This document shows, in pieces, positions 32,441 to 44,388 of a stretch of DNA of 64,000 nucleotides (position 1 is its first letter; the number at the start of each line of letters is the position of its first letter). Source of the DNA: Diphasiastrum complanatum (Eukaryota; Streptophyta; Lycopodiopsida; Lycopodiales; Lycopodiaceae); the NCBI GenBank assembly GCA_029204225.1, contig CM055112.1:1187314-1251313 (forward strand), read 5' to 3'. The notes below the pieces were generated by a model. The model was not told the origin of the DNA, did no database searches, and worked only from the letters and a program-made list of their open reading frames with translations. A program made the translations under genes and the position numbers.

Positions 32441-33210
32441 GAGTCATTTTGAAGATAAGGACCAATGCCAAGCTATCATGAGTGATGGATTGCTGGTATT
32501 TCTTGGTACAACACATCCTTTGGTATGGGATCATGATCAATAGCAAAAAACGAATATGTGCAATGGCAAGGGTGGATCAGATGTTCCTGGTTCATTACTA
32601 TGGTCTACCTCGGTACTCAAAATAACCATTCATGTGGCCCGGTTGTGCAAAAATTTGGCTACTCTTAACAAGGGCCATCATTTGTTTTCATATGCTTGAG
32701 TGATCTATCATTTGTTTCATCCTAAAGGCCATCATTTGTTTTCATATCTTGAGAGCCATCATCAGGTGCCAAATATCTTAATCACACTTGATGGGCATTA
32801 AGTATGGACAGATAGTTACATGCTCCCATGGACGGATAGTTACATACTCTCATGGACAGATAGTTACAACCATCATATCCCATGTGACCCGATTGTTTTG
32901 GGTATAGAAGAGAGGGTGAATGATGGGAAATGCTCAAGACAACAATCATACACTTATAACTGAGCCTTGGGTGACGGATGGATTCACCAGCTTGTGAAAT
33001 CACAAAGCTATGCAGTGGACAAAAACTAATCTTCATTTTCTTGTTTTGTGTATGTGTATGTGTATGCACATGCGCGTGCACGTGTGTGTTTGTGTGGTGG
33101 GGGGGGGGGGTAGCTAGGGGAATAGATATAAATTTTATTAGTGACTTTTGTGACATGACTTTGTCATGTGTTCGTTTATTGCTCCAATGTGAAATAGTCT
33201 ATTGTTGATG

Positions 33211-33213
<3 letters not shown>
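32441..33213. repeat. Short tandem words, GT/G-rich tract
   Basis: A 24-25-base unit (ATGGACGGATAGTTACAT) occurs three times at 32804-32870. A GT-rich tract at 33046-33098 ends in a run of G at about 33101-33110. No gene is seen. Confidence 0.7.

Positions 33214-33280
<67 letters not shown>
33214..33280. repeat. (CT)n microsatellite, 67 bases
   Basis: An uninterrupted CT repeat of about 33 units. Likely to vary in length between individuals. Confidence 0.95.
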
Positions 33281-33282
<2 letters not shown>

Positions 33283-33884
33283 GCATATGGTCCCTGGAGT
33301 TGGGACGAAGTACACACAAATCTTGTTTGTGGATTGTATGAGAACTTTTTAATGTGTGTGCTTGTTGCTTGGGTGTGTTTGTTTCTTGGGTGTGTATACC
33401 AAATAACCCCTCTATTCATTCCGTGTCGAAACAATCCCCCATCAAACCCACAAAATCAAACTAGAATAGATGCGGCTTATTCTAGATTTATTGGAATGCT
33501 TTGCAATTCTTTCATTGGAATAACTTACAATTGTGGTTCTCTTACAAGTTTTAAGGTCTGTGTGACATGACAGTGGCTAGCCTATAAGAGGTGTCTGAAT
33601 GTTAGATGGACCGACCTACCTCAAGACCAGAACTGCCTCGAAAGCATGTGGAGGAGAGTGAGTAAATATACATATTTGCATTGCTCTCTCATAAGAGGCT
33701 GCTTGTAAATGAGGAACTTTCCTTAAATGTGGGCACCTATGAATGTGGGATGACTCCAAAACAATGCTACTTTGAGCAAGAGTTCTTCCCAAAACCAGAA
33801 GTGCCTAAAGAAGGGGGGCGTACATTTATCTGTTGGACCTATATTCTTAAGAACTTTTGGTGTCTTGCATTTATACATTTTTGA
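33281..33884. other. No gene recognised
   Basis: Only short frames (33334-33570, 33681-33884) without known motifs. Confidence 0.35.
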
Positions 33885-34165
33885 GATTTTAGTCTATTGA
33901 ACCCTTACATTTTAAGGGCTGTCTATGTCTTGAATTTTTACAGTTTTAGTGGTTTTAGTCTTCAGGACCCTTGCCATATTTTAGGGCTTTCAAATGTCTT
34001 GAATTTTTACTTTTTTTATGCTTTTCATCTATTTGATTTATGAATTTTGACTTTTTTAGGCTTTTAATTATATTATGATTCATAGCATTTTTTAGGACTT
34101 TCAATGTTTTCAATTAACCTCATTTTTTGGGCTTCTAATATAATTAAAAGCCTAAAAAAGTCAAA
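33885..34165 (+). repeat. Right arm of a diverged inverted repeat
   Basis: AT-rich DNA with a repeated unit of about 70 bases (TTTTAGGGCTTTCAAATGTC and relatives near 33917, 33980 and 34100). It is the inverted counterpart of 30850-31090. Confidence 0.5.
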
Positions 34166-34224
34166 AATCATTTAGAGGAAGGAGAAGTCATAATAAAATC
34201 TCTATAGGTGAATTTGTGGAAGGA

Positions 34225-34560
34225 TCATTGGGCACATGAACAGTAGGACCCATAGGTGTCCGAGAGCAAGGACCATGAAACAAGGGAGGAAAGCTTGCTA
34301 GGTGTGAAAAAAGAGGTGAAAACTTGAGAACGGCCAGTATGGTCAACAATTTGTGATGGAAGCAAGCACGGAGAGTTTGTGGAAGAAGAGATGTGTGCAA
34401 CAAGTGTAGCCAACTCGCATGAGGAAGTTGCCACATGAGCGAAATCAGCAATCGACGACATAGAATTATGGCCAGAAGCAACAAACGATCCATGAAGGTA
34501 GCTCACAAGAGATGTATTTGAGGTAGGATCAATCGAGAGGGTAGGAGGGAGGCTGAGAGT
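34225..34560 (-). pseudogene. Possible copia gag-protease remnant
   Basis: The minus frame reads SYLHGSFVASGHNSMSSIAD, then a Ser/Thr-rich part, PSQIVDHTGRSQVFTSFFTP and SKLSSL, ending DTYGS with a stop. It resembles a decayed copia protease (a V-D-T-G motif followed by F-x-P and D-G-T-like words), but the aspartyl motif is interrupted by one residue. Tentative. Confidence 0.35.
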
Positions 34561-35009
34561 AACCTGATGTCGCTCTCAACCACACCATTGCTAGTGTGTG
34601 AAGGCATTCCTGGTGATGCACATGGGTTGCTATCTCCCGCTACCATCATTATCTGCTCCAACTCGTTCTTTGTAATTTTCCTTGCAGTTGAAAACTCTAA
34701 TTGGCTTTTTGGTTTTCAAGGGGAGGCTCAAACTTGACCAAAAAAAAAAAAAAATTAGATGCCAATGTCAACGCAGGGCCAAGTTCCAACAACCCTTCCA
34801 ATCCTATGAATGGCTCAATGGCAGCATTGAAATGAACCAAAAAAATTTCGCGCTCACTTCACTCTTTCCCTCCTCCTGATTCGTCTTCCTCTGTTTGATC
34901 ACTCACTTCTTCTGCTTCATATTTCTCTATTTGATCACTCACTTCTTCCATAGATCCTTCCCTTGCCGCATCTCTATACCCTTCGTTGTCTTCTCTTTCT
35001 TCTGATAGC
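34561..35009. other. No gene recognised
   Basis: Includes a 15-base A run at 34739-34753. The copia 5' LTR and gag that should precede the element at 35.3 kb are not here. Confidence 0.4.
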
Positions 35010-35306
35010 ATGGCTCAAGGTTTTCTCTCAGGGCTAGGTCATGGCCTCCATCTTGCCGGCAGCTCCCTTGGGTTGGCTTCACTAGGAGCACATTTAGGGG
35101 GTTTGGCAGCATACCCTACGTAGCTTTCTGCTTATACGCGACTTACAACAGCTACTTTGTATGATGCAGGAACCAGTTCAACCTCACAAGCAGCGGAAAA
35201 CCTAGGATCCTCTATTTCGTCTTATGCAGGTGCACATATGGGAGCAGCTCTTGCAGAAAGGGCTCAAATTGTCCGAGCTCTTTGCTACTTATTACAATAC
35301 CAATGA
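35010..35306 (+). other. Gly/Ala/Ser-rich short frame with one stop, replacing copia gag
   Basis: From ATG 35010 a frame runs 97 codons to TGA 35304-35306 with a single TAG at 35121. It is strikingly rich in Gly, Ala, Leu and Ser (MAQGFLSGLGHGLHLAGSSL; later YAGAHMGAALAERAQ). It overlaps the beginning of the copia protease in another frame. I do not recognise it; it may be a captured coding fragment or chance. Confidence 0.3.
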
Positions 35307-35850
35307 TTCTTGGTGGATTGATAGTGGGGCAAGTTCCCACATGACATATCAAAAGGACATATTCTCCACCTTACTTTCTTACAATGACTTACATATATCA
35401 ATCTATACTGCAAGTAGTCAAGAATGTAAGATAAGTGGAATATGAACAATTTTCTTGTATGTGGGATCATCCAAAAGGATGAATCTAGATAATGTTCTTT
35501 ATGTTCCTAAGTTAACCAGGAATTTGCTTAGTGTTGGCCAGTTAATGGATAATGGCCTAGATGTACAATTTAAGCATGGAGTTTGTTCCATCCTTAGAAA
35601 TGATGAATGTATAGCCAAAGGCTTTAAGCAAGGTAGATTGTTTAAGCTTGATGCTAATATTGTAGTTGAGAGTGTTAACTTGGCAAAGGTGGAGCTATCA
35701 AAGGTGGAACTGTGGCACAAAAGGTTGGGCCACCCCAACTACAAAGCCATGGAATCTATGGCTACAAAGGAGCTTGCAGTTGGACTCTCCAAGCATTTGT
35801 CAAAGTGTGGGAAGAGATGTGAAGCATGCTACCCTTCTCAAGATCTACAT
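35290..35850 (+). pseudogene. Ty1/copia protease and GAG-pre-integrase
   Basis: The aspartic protease motif WWIDSGASSHMT is intact. It is followed, after an in-frame TGA at 35443-35445, by NLDNVLYVPKLTRNLLSVGQ and the zinc motif ELWHKRLGHPNYKAM with KCGKRCEAC. After the second Cys a small deletion shifts the frame into the integrase at about 35826. Gag and the N-terminal part of the protease region are absent, so the element is 5'-truncated. Confidence 0.92.
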
Positions 35851-37229
35851 CAAGATCAAACTCTCCTCTTGAACTCATCCATTCGGATGCTCATAGTTTT
35901 TCATATGAGTCTAATGGTGGTGCCAAGTACTATGTAATCTTCATTGATGACTATTCTAGATTTTGTTGGATGTACCTCTTGTCTAGCAAATCAATGGTGT
36001 TTGATTCTTTTGTAAAGTTCAAGACTTTGGTAGAAAATCAGCTTAGTACCAAGATTAAGGTATTAAGGAGTGATAATGGAGGTGAATATATCTCTAATAA
36101 GTTGATTAACTTTTGTATTTCTAATGGCATAAAGAGGGAGTTGTCATGTCCATACACCCCTCAACAAAATGGAGTGAGTGAAAGAAGAAATAGATCTATT
36201 TGTGAGTGTGCTAAGGCCTTAAGGCTAGATGCTTCTCTATCCAAACCATTTTGGGGTGAAGCAATAATTTGTGCTAACTATTTGTGCAATAGATTGCCAA
36301 ACCAAGCCATTGGAGGAATCACACCATTTGAAGCTCTATTTGGAGAGAAGCCCAATCTTAAAGATCTCAAAGTTTTTGGATCCACTTGCTATGTACACCA
36401 ATCCTTGGATAAGAGAAGGAAGGGTGATGCAACATCCATCAAAGGCATCTTTGTGGGATATGGTGAGAATAGCAAAGGTTATAGAGTCTTCAATCCCATC
36501 ACTAGCAAGGTGATAGTGAGTAGGGATGTTATTTTTTATGAAGGACATGCTTGTGATTTGGATGATAGTGCTACTAATCATCTTGATGCCAAGGATCATG
36601 CTAGGATGGAGGAGGAGCTTCCAAGTGAAGAAGAACTTGAGGATCCACCTCAAGATGCAAGAACTCCAAGAACTCCAAGAAGATCTACAAGGGCAAGATC
36701 CGAGCCATTGAGGCTCACCTATGATGGTCAAGGTGATCAAAGGGAAGGCTCATCATCTTTCACATCTTACACCTTTCTTACTTCAATGTTAGATGAGCCA
36801 ACATGCTATGAAGATGCTTGTAAGTCTAAAAGTTGGATGGATGCTATGCAAGTAGAGTATGATGGTCTTATTGAGAATCATACTTGGGATCTTGTGGATC
36901 TTCCTCAAGGGAAGAAACCTCTTGATTGCAAGTGGGTGTTTAGATTGAAGTATAATCAAGATGGATCAATAAGCGAGCATAAATCTAGGCTTGTTGCCAA
37001 AGGTTTTTTACAAACCAAAGGCATTGACTATGATGAGACTTTTGCTCCTGTGGCTAAGCTTGTGACTATCAGGTTGATCATTAGTCTTGCTACAACCTTC
37101 AATTGGGAGCTATTCCAACTTGACTTCACAAATGCATTCCTCAATGGTTATTTGGAGAAAGAGATCTACATGAGGCAACCCGAGGGCTTCATCAAGGCAA
37201 AGCATGAAGGAAAGGTGTGTTTTTTTTAA
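35826..37229 (+). pseudogene. Ty1/copia integrase and RT N-terminal half (long open frame)
   Basis: 467 codons open. Integrase: LELIHSDAHSFSY, FIDDYSRFCWMYLL, KVLRSDNGGEYIS, YTPQQNGVSERRNR (D, D and E present), then FGSTCYVHQ and FVGYGENSKGYRVF. An acidic Pro-rich linker (EEELEDPPQDARTPRTPRR) leads into RT: CKWVFRLKYNQDGS, VAKGFLQTKGIDYDETFAP and FQLDFTNAFLNGYL. The frame ends because of one extra T in an eight-T run at 37220-37227; without it VCFF would continue directly as KKSLYGLKQAP. That base could be real or a sequencing slip. This is the least decayed coding region in the window. Confidence 0.95.
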
Positions 37230-38376
37230 GAAGAGCCTTTATGGGCTCAAGCAAGCACCTAGAGCATGGTACTCTAGGCTAAATTCTTTTCTCATTTCCA
37301 TCAATTTTGTAATGAGTGCCTATGATCTATCATTGTATATAAGTTTTCATGATGGCATGATCATTATTCTTGTTTTGTATGTAGGTGACATTATCTTGAG
37401 TGGTAATGATCTAGATGGAATTAGAGATGTAAAAATTGCTTTAGCAAAAGAGTTTAAGATGGTAGATCTCGGCCTATTGAGCTTCATGCTTGGAATAGAG
37501 GTTATTAGAGGATGTGATTTTAGCTTCATTTGTCAATCTGAATATGCTACATCCATCCTAGATAGATTTGGAATGAAGAATTGTAAAGGCATTGAGACAC
37601 CAATGGAGCAACATATAAAAGCATCTATTGGTTGTGATGAAGCATCCTTTGAGGACATCACATTATATAGAAGACTTATTGGCTCCTTGATCTCTTTAAC
37701 TATAACTAGACCTAATCTTAGTTATAGTGTTGGAAAGTTAAGCCAATTCATGCAAAGTCCTCTAGTTTCACATTGGAAGATGGCCAAAAGAGTTCTTAGA
37801 TACATTTCATTCACTAAAAAATTTGGTATTTTGTATAGAAGAACTAATCTTGGCTTAAGAGCCTATAGTGACTCGGATTTTGCAGGTGACAAAGTGGATA
37901 GAAGATCAACAAGTGCCTTTGCCACCTTTTTATGTGATGGAGTAGTATCATGGCTTTCCAAAAAGCAAGATACCATCTCCCTATCTTCCACAGAATCCGA
38001 ATACAAGGCCTTGACATCAACATGCAAGGAGGTCTTATGGCTCAAAAGGCTATTGGTGGAGCTTCATGTCATGGAGGAGGAGATCCCTATCATCTATTGT
38101 GACAACCAATCAGCCCAATCACTTGCAACTAATCCTACAAGGAGCAAACACATCGAAATTGCTCATCATTTAGTGAGGGAAAAAGTGCAAGCTAAAGAGA
38201 TCAAGCTCCACCACGTGCCATCATCAAATTGCTTGGCTGATTTGTTTACTAAAACTTTACCTAAAGATTCATTTGTCAAGCTTAGATCTTCAATTGGAGT
38301 TATTGATAAAAGCATTGTGATCTCCAAGGCTAGATTTGAGAGGAGTGTGAAAAATTGCCTACATTGGCAAATCTAG
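37204..38376 (+). pseudogene. Ty1/copia RT C-terminal half and RNase H (long open frame)
   Basis: 390 codons, continuing RT with KKSLYGLKQAPRAWYSRL and the catalytic box LVLYVGDIILSG. Here YVDD has become YVGD, losing one catalytic Asp, so the enzyme should be dead even if the frameshift is an error. The connection follows (GSLISLTITRPNLSYSVGKL). RNase H carries its acidic residues: YSDSDFAGDKVDRRS, SSTESEYKAL and CDNQSAQSLA, then DLFTKTLPKDSF. The stop lies 31 bases inside the 3' LTR, a usual copia arrangement. Confidence 0.95.
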
Positions 38377-39018
38377 CCATGTAGAATATTGTACATTTTG
38401 TTAATATTGTTTGTTGGTTACTTGAATGGCCAAAGTGCCACTTGTACATACACACCTAAAGTAGGTTACCACAAGTCAAGAGGAGTGGTTGTGTCTATTT
38501 GGTAGTGATTCCTACTTTGTAGGATCTAGACCATGATTTACGATGAGATTTGTACCTACCATGCACTTACCAAGCATGACTCTTGGATCTAGGCTAGGGT
38601 TTTCACATTAGGGCAAGAAAGTGGAGTTTACTTCCTTATTACATGCTGGATTTTCACCTAACTTTGCAAAGGAAGTGTGTTTTACTATGTATTTCCATTC
38701 TCCATAGTGAGAAGATAGAAACTTTTTGGAGCCTCAAGGAGAAACTCGAGTTTCCTCTCATTGTATGGTGATTACTCTATTTTTCCAATGAAACCCAGCT
38801 TTGGTACAGGCCATACTACAGCCTTATTTCCACACGTGTGGAGTTGAATTAGACTATTTGATCAATGCTTTGATTGTCTCTACTTGTTTCCTATCAAGCT
38901 GCTAAACTAGATCTTGTTTTCTGATGACTAATTTCTGATAGATTGTTTAACAAGCATACAGTCACCTTGTGGATAATTCAAAGATCCATTTATGGTCCTT
39001 AGTACTGTACTTTTCACA
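38346..39018 (+). repeat. Copia 3' LTR (673 bp)
   Basis: It begins TGTGAAAAATTGCC after a purine run (GAGAGGAG) and ends TACTTTTCACA, giving the inverted ends TGTGAAA/TTTTCACA. The related element at 54193-54754 has the same kind of ends. No 5' LTR is found upstream within 10 kb. Confidence 0.8.
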
Positions 39019-39283
39019 CTGAGAAATAAAAATACAATATAGAAAACTTTGAAATTTGTGTCCGAACAGCATGGACTTATCCCATTGGTTTTTTTTTCTT
39101 GCCTGACACGTTCTTATCTGCCCGATGTCAATACCTCAAGTTAAATTTACTTGACTATGCTAGTTAGTATAATGAAACTTGCTAACTATACTAGTTACAG
39201 TTATATAGATACAATATGTACAGTTACATAAAATATGGTATACATAGTACTGTGACTATGTTGGCACTCACATTAGATTAAAT
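39019..39283. other. No gene recognised
   Basis: AT-rich flank of the copia LTR. The word ATATGTACAGTTACATAA at 39215-39232 recalls words near 43240 and 51165. Confidence 0.35.
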
Positions 39284-40073
39284 GTGATACAAAAAATTGA
39301 AATTAAGTATCATATTAGAGTGATTTTTGGTGCCCAAGCTTTGAAAATAGCAATGGCAAGGAGACCTAGATCTACAGTCGAGTCTATGATTCTTTACAAT
39401 GAGAAAGATGAAGCTGATAACTGGATGCCAACAAGATATACGAAGAATTCATGGGTATTGCTGCATCCATCATCTAAGGGTAATTTTCAACCAAAAAAAA
39501 GAGCAAAAATGACATACAAATCTTATTGGAAAGCAAAAAAATTGGAGTTTAAGACTATTCCGAGAGGTCCATCGATATCGAAAGTTTTAGTACAACATGT
39601 ATATATGCATTCAGAAATCAAAGTACATGATATCAATCCTCATGATCATCGAAAATATAATTGTAAGCATATCAAAACATATGCACTCTCCAACAATCAT
39701 ATGTGATTTTCTTTATTGATGCTCTTCAAATTATGATTTAAATGCATCAACATTGTTTTTTTCTTTCAAATTTATATCCATCATGATAAGTGAATGGGAG
39801 CTAGCACAATCGCTTGCAGGAATATTGGACGTGATTCACTCTGATATTGGAAAGCTGCAATACAGAGGAAGAAGTTCAAAGGAACTTGCAGATTGTGGAA
39901 TCTATTTTTATGAATCTTTATATACGCCACATACAGATGGAGGTTTTGGCAAGCTCGAAGCAATTCCATTGCCTAGTTTTCAAAGTGATGAGTGGCCTAC
40001 TCCTGATAGTATTGTTTTTGAATCCTTGAGATGCAAGTACAAGATAGAACATTCATGTATTAGTAATGGCTAA
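39284..40073 (+). pseudogene. Unrecognised protein-like frames (two segments)
   Basis: Two open stretches, 39284-39706 and 39753-40073, have compositions like real protein: MARRPRSTVESMILYNEKDE, MTYKSYWKAKKLEFKTIPRG; then GKLQYRGRSSKELADCGIYF and LEAIPLPSFQSDEWPTPDS. They may be exons or broken parts of one frame. I know no family. They converge with the minus-strand gene remnant at 40240-41902, so both could belong to one lost gene pair or one DNA transposon. Confidence 0.35.
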
Positions 40074-40239
40074 AAACATCAAGAAAATAAAAAACTAATC
40101 ATGATTCCAAAAATTAGAATAAACAGAATTAATTACCTTTGAAATATCAACACCTTTCTGAAGGTTGAACCACTCAAAAAAAAACTTTGCATTATATAAT
40201 GTGTATCACCCACAACTGAATGAACCATTTTGCTGGGGT

Positions 40240-41902
40240 GACTGCAAAAAAATTCAACACACAAGATTTATTGGATAGCAGTTACTTAGTATGTTCTGCA
40301 TATGTCAAAACCATAATGTTAGTCTTATGTTTGGATCTAAATATATATGGAAAATTGAAAGCATCTTGAAGAATTTATACTAACCATGTAATGAGTGATG
40401 TGATCTTCTCCCCATGCTTTTGATACTGCATTAACAAACTCGACACAAGTCCTTTGGACAACTCTCTTATCAATATCAGAGTATTTATCTTTTCTTAAAA
40501 TAACAATCATATTATCAAATTTCTTCCATACATCAACTTTTAGTACTTTGGTTTTGCCATCTTTTTCGAAGTCCTGAGTGGCAGCAATAATATATGTCCA
40601 GACTGAGTGTTGAAAAATTGAAGCCTTACCAGTATGATTTGATAGGAAATGACGTGTTTTTGCTCCTTCTATGCTTGGCTTAGTCGGCATGTTCTCATTC
40701 TTTCCTGAAAGTTTTTATTTTTTTTGAATTTTGACATGTCTCTTATGAAGTTCTGCTTTTGATAAAACCTCTTCTAATCAAGAGATAGCTTTCTTTGCTA
40801 ATGATGCTGGCTTAGTATTCCAAACAAAAACTATATGAAGATAAATGATCTTTTCTATTAATCTAACTTCTGCATGAAGAGTGCAAACATGCACATTTTT
40901 CAAGGGGATAGGCAGCAGCACAAGCTTCCAGTTTTGATCTGCATATTCTCTAGTGATTCATGTCTCCTAGTTACATCTTTTGTCATTTTCATGTAGTACA
41001 AACAAGGGTGTTTTGATGTAGCACCGTGAGAGACATTATACATACATTTCAATGTTTTCAAATCACCTGCTAAGTGCCATTCAACATTGAAGTCTCCAAT
41101 GGAACATTGAGAAGTCCTCCATCCATATGGTCCTTGATGATCCTAGGATAAGATGTCCTTGAGAATATCCATGATAATATATCATGATCCTCCTTCAACA
41201 CATGTCCAAAGAATTAATCAGACTTAGTTAACAAAGAGTTAATACTATTCAATTAAGGTAATGTAATAATGAGGCTAGTTACTTGAAATGTTGCCAACCA
41301 CCATATATCATTTTCTGACTGGACACTGAATCTGAAATCTTCTTGGTCCTCTGTTTGTGAATGCACCATTCATGAGAGTTATACTAACCCTCTCCATCTT
41401 TTGCCGTTTCACAATTTCTAACTCATCTAACTTAAGTACTATGATTATTTTGCCATTCACCTTTTCAAAGGTTATATAATAGAATGTGATGATGTATCTC
41501 AGCAAGTAATTTAGATCAACAAAAAAAATTGTTTGATGAATTATAGAATATTGATCTTCCATTAGTTTCATACACCTCTTCAATATGAAATGGAGTTCTA
41601 GTGATCTTATGCATACCTATGTTTAATGTATCCCTCTCTTTCTTCAAGTGATATGTCCTAAGGATTGGGACTTTTCTAATTTCAACTTGCTTAAAAGCTT
41701 CTCTAATTAGTTTAAATATTGTTGCATATGCTTCCCTGCTAATACCTGCAAAATCACAAGCATCCTGAACTATAGTCTTATCTAAAAATTTTTGAATGTC
41801 CACCATCAAAGACTCTGTTATTTTACACTTTACATTTGAACTCCTATTGTTCATCATGATACGTTCAGTGGATTTGCCTGTCAACATTGTGCCCAATAAC
41901 AT
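40240..41902 (-). pseudogene. Unrecognised intron-bearing gene or transposon-gene remnant
   Basis: The minus strand holds successive protein-like parts: FLDKTIVQDACDFAGISREA (41516-41902), VNGKIIIVLKLDELEIVKRQ (about 41300-41480), DLKTLKCMYNVSHGA (about 41040-41090), VHVCTLHAEVRLIEKIIYLH in broken frame (about 40850), then SIEGAKTRHFL and RTCVEFVNAVSKAWGEDHIT up to HYM. Here a GT donor (40384) and a T-rich AG acceptor (40242) would remove an intron of about 142 bases. Several frameshifts occur. It looks like an old eukaryotic gene with introns, possibly carried by a DNA transposon; I cannot name it. Confidence 0.4.
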
Positions 41903-43469
41903 TCCTAGTGAAGCATTGTCTTTAATATTCTGCGGAGCTACTAATGCATAGCTACAAGAAAAATAGATAGTTAACAGAATATCACCATAGCTAAAATTAA
42001 ATCATTGAAAAACCTACAAAAATCAGAATATGCTTACTTGAATACATAGATTCTTCTATTTCGATAAACTCCTTTGGAAAGCATTTGAATATTCTCGAAA
42101 CTTTGTCATTTTGTTTCTTACTTTCAGTCTTTTGCCAATTCTACATCCTTCAGTAATTGTAAGTTTTCAATACGAATAGATTGTAAGATTGATTTTCTTC
42201 TAACGTCTTTGGGAGATGACAATCTCTATTCTGACAGTAAGAGGATATCCGAATTAACTCACCTTAAAGTTGTTTTCCATGGTTTTGCAATCTTTCACAA
42301 TATCCTAGTAATCCACTATGCCCATTGCATATCCATGTAACTAAATGAGTTATTGAGGAGAATATGGGATGTGTCAAAGTGCTTGGATCTTGTGGATATA
42401 ATGTTCTATCTATCCACAAATCCAAGTTTTTCTTTCCTTCTGCCCTGTAACGAGAACGATCCTCAACAGATATTTGAATTCATTTGCATCCTCTTCTCTG
42501 CAAAGGTGCCAAATCAATAGGGATATCCACATGTAGATGATACAATGTCATCATTAGAGAAAACAATAGAGTAATCAGTTGCATCCAAGTACTATGACCA
42601 GATTCTATGAAGCAAAACATAATACTCATCTTTGACTATATTATATACTCTGTACAATCAATTCAATCTCCATGCTTGTATGCTTGATTCAAATTTGGAA
42701 ATGCCGCTCATTTTTTCATTCCAATAGGTAGTTGGCGCTCATATTTCCATTCCAATGTGATGATGTCGTTCATAATTGGAGATGGCACCCATATTTCCAT
42801 TCTCGTGGAAGGAATGCATATGTAAACATTTTGCTATTTTTCCTGATTCGAATTTGGGGATGGCAGTTGTATTCTAGCTCTAGTGAAAATATTGCCCTTT
42901 TCGTAACCAATGGAGGGAATATTTTTGAATTTGGTCAAGTTATACTACAAACTGTTTACAGTTCTTAACTATGAATATAGACACTGTGGTTAGATCATTG
43001 GGAGTTAGGGAGGCCTCGAGAGTGGTGGGGGCAAGCAAATAAACAATATTGTTTTTTTTATTTTGATATTTTTGTTTATCCTACGTGGCATTTCTTAAAG
43101 GGTATTTTTGATATTGAGAACTCCTCTAATCCTTGGATGACCTATTTATAGATTTCATCCGTGTATTAATTACATTAAATATTTGTCACCTAATTGGAAA
43201 AGCCGTTGTACTGGAAAGTATATGGCTTCTATGACAACTGTACATAGTGTATACAGTCAACAAATTAGGATCATTGACGTGGACGAGGACGTCACAAATC
43301 TCTGTCACTTCACATGGTGTTTTGCGAAATAACGTGGGAACGAACCTCGTTCATTTTAGATGACGTTCGGCATTTTTTTCTCTCTCTCTCTTCGGGTTTT
43401 TGCAAAAAAAACGAAGGTGTCCTAAATAAGCTTAAGGCACCCTTAGAAAGTTGAAGGTTCCCTCATAAA
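41903..43469. other. No gene recognised
   Basis: Possibly upstream exons of the minus-strand remnant at 41.9-42.3 kb, but nothing convincing. A block at 42720-42870 repeats the word CATATTTCCATTC twice. The word ACAACTGTACATAGTGTATA occurs at 43235. Confidence 0.3.
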
Positions 43470-43700
43470 CTTGATGAGAAACAACTCTACTATGATTGTA
43501 AAAAATGGGGTCCCATCAGTTCTTCTAGTCTATTTGAAGTAGTTGAAGGAACTGAAACAGTTGCTGCGCCTTGATGTACACAGATGATTCCAATTTTTTG
43601 TAGGAACTGTGTCATATCATCATTTCCCTGGTGTTGTACTAACTATGATTTCCAACATCCGATGATGACCAGTTATCTTTGACAATCCATTCATAGGCTG
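43470..43700 (+). repeat. Dispersed repeat, copy 1
   Basis: CTTGATGAGAAACAACTCTA and the following 230 bases match 51548-51800 closely, in the same orientation. The two copies lie on either side of the LARD-like element. No coding potential. Confidence 0.8.
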
Positions 43701-44388
43701 AACATCATTGCTAGAAAAATTTTACCATCAACAATGGCAAATTATCTCTCGGTGCTGCTCTTTGTGGAAACGGTAACCCTTCATACTACATTTCTCTCTC
43801 TTTTTGATTTCAGCATGCTACGACATATGCAAACTTTTTGGCACCATTTTAGGGGAGCACAACCAATGAGAGAGCTATCTGTCAACAAAAACTTTATTGT
43901 CCAAATCAAAAAGGCATATTTTTTCAAGTTATACTTATGTGCAGGAGCTATGAAGCGAAAATGCCAAAATTCACAATATTTCTTCGAAGTTTTTCCTCAT
44001 TCAAGTTGCTGACATTCAACATTACAAAAGAATGAAGAGTAGGTTATGGCATTACTTCTAGTGATGGGCTAAAATTACTGATTCAAATAACATGTGCTCT
44101 TTCTCAAAGTCAAAATAGCTAATGTTCGTTCTCTTTATTGAGAACTTCTCTATATCGAACCTATCTGTATCATACTAATCCATTCAGAACATAGATCAAT
44201 GTTTCATATTTCATATTTCATATATGTGTGTGTGTGTGTGTGTGTGTGAAACTACCAGTGTAGTTTTTATTCTCTCTCTTTGATATGAAGAATAGCATGC
44301 TTCTCATCCATCAGCGCAAACCCCACGATGCCTCTCATGTTCCATTAAAGCAAATATTGCAATGTTTCAATCGAACTATCAGCACTTC
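43701..44388. other. No gene recognised; GT microsatellite
   Basis: Flank of the LTR element. A (GT)n tract lies at about 44225-44248. Confidence 0.5.

Noticed and set aside
33049-33120. GT-rich tract followed by a G run as a possible telomere-like or G-quadruplex signal
   Set aside because: It is a plain GT microsatellite with one G homopolymer; no plant telomere repeat is present.
36336-36740. A 134-codon minus frame within copia integrase
   Set aside because: Antisense to a region with clear integrase and linker coding.
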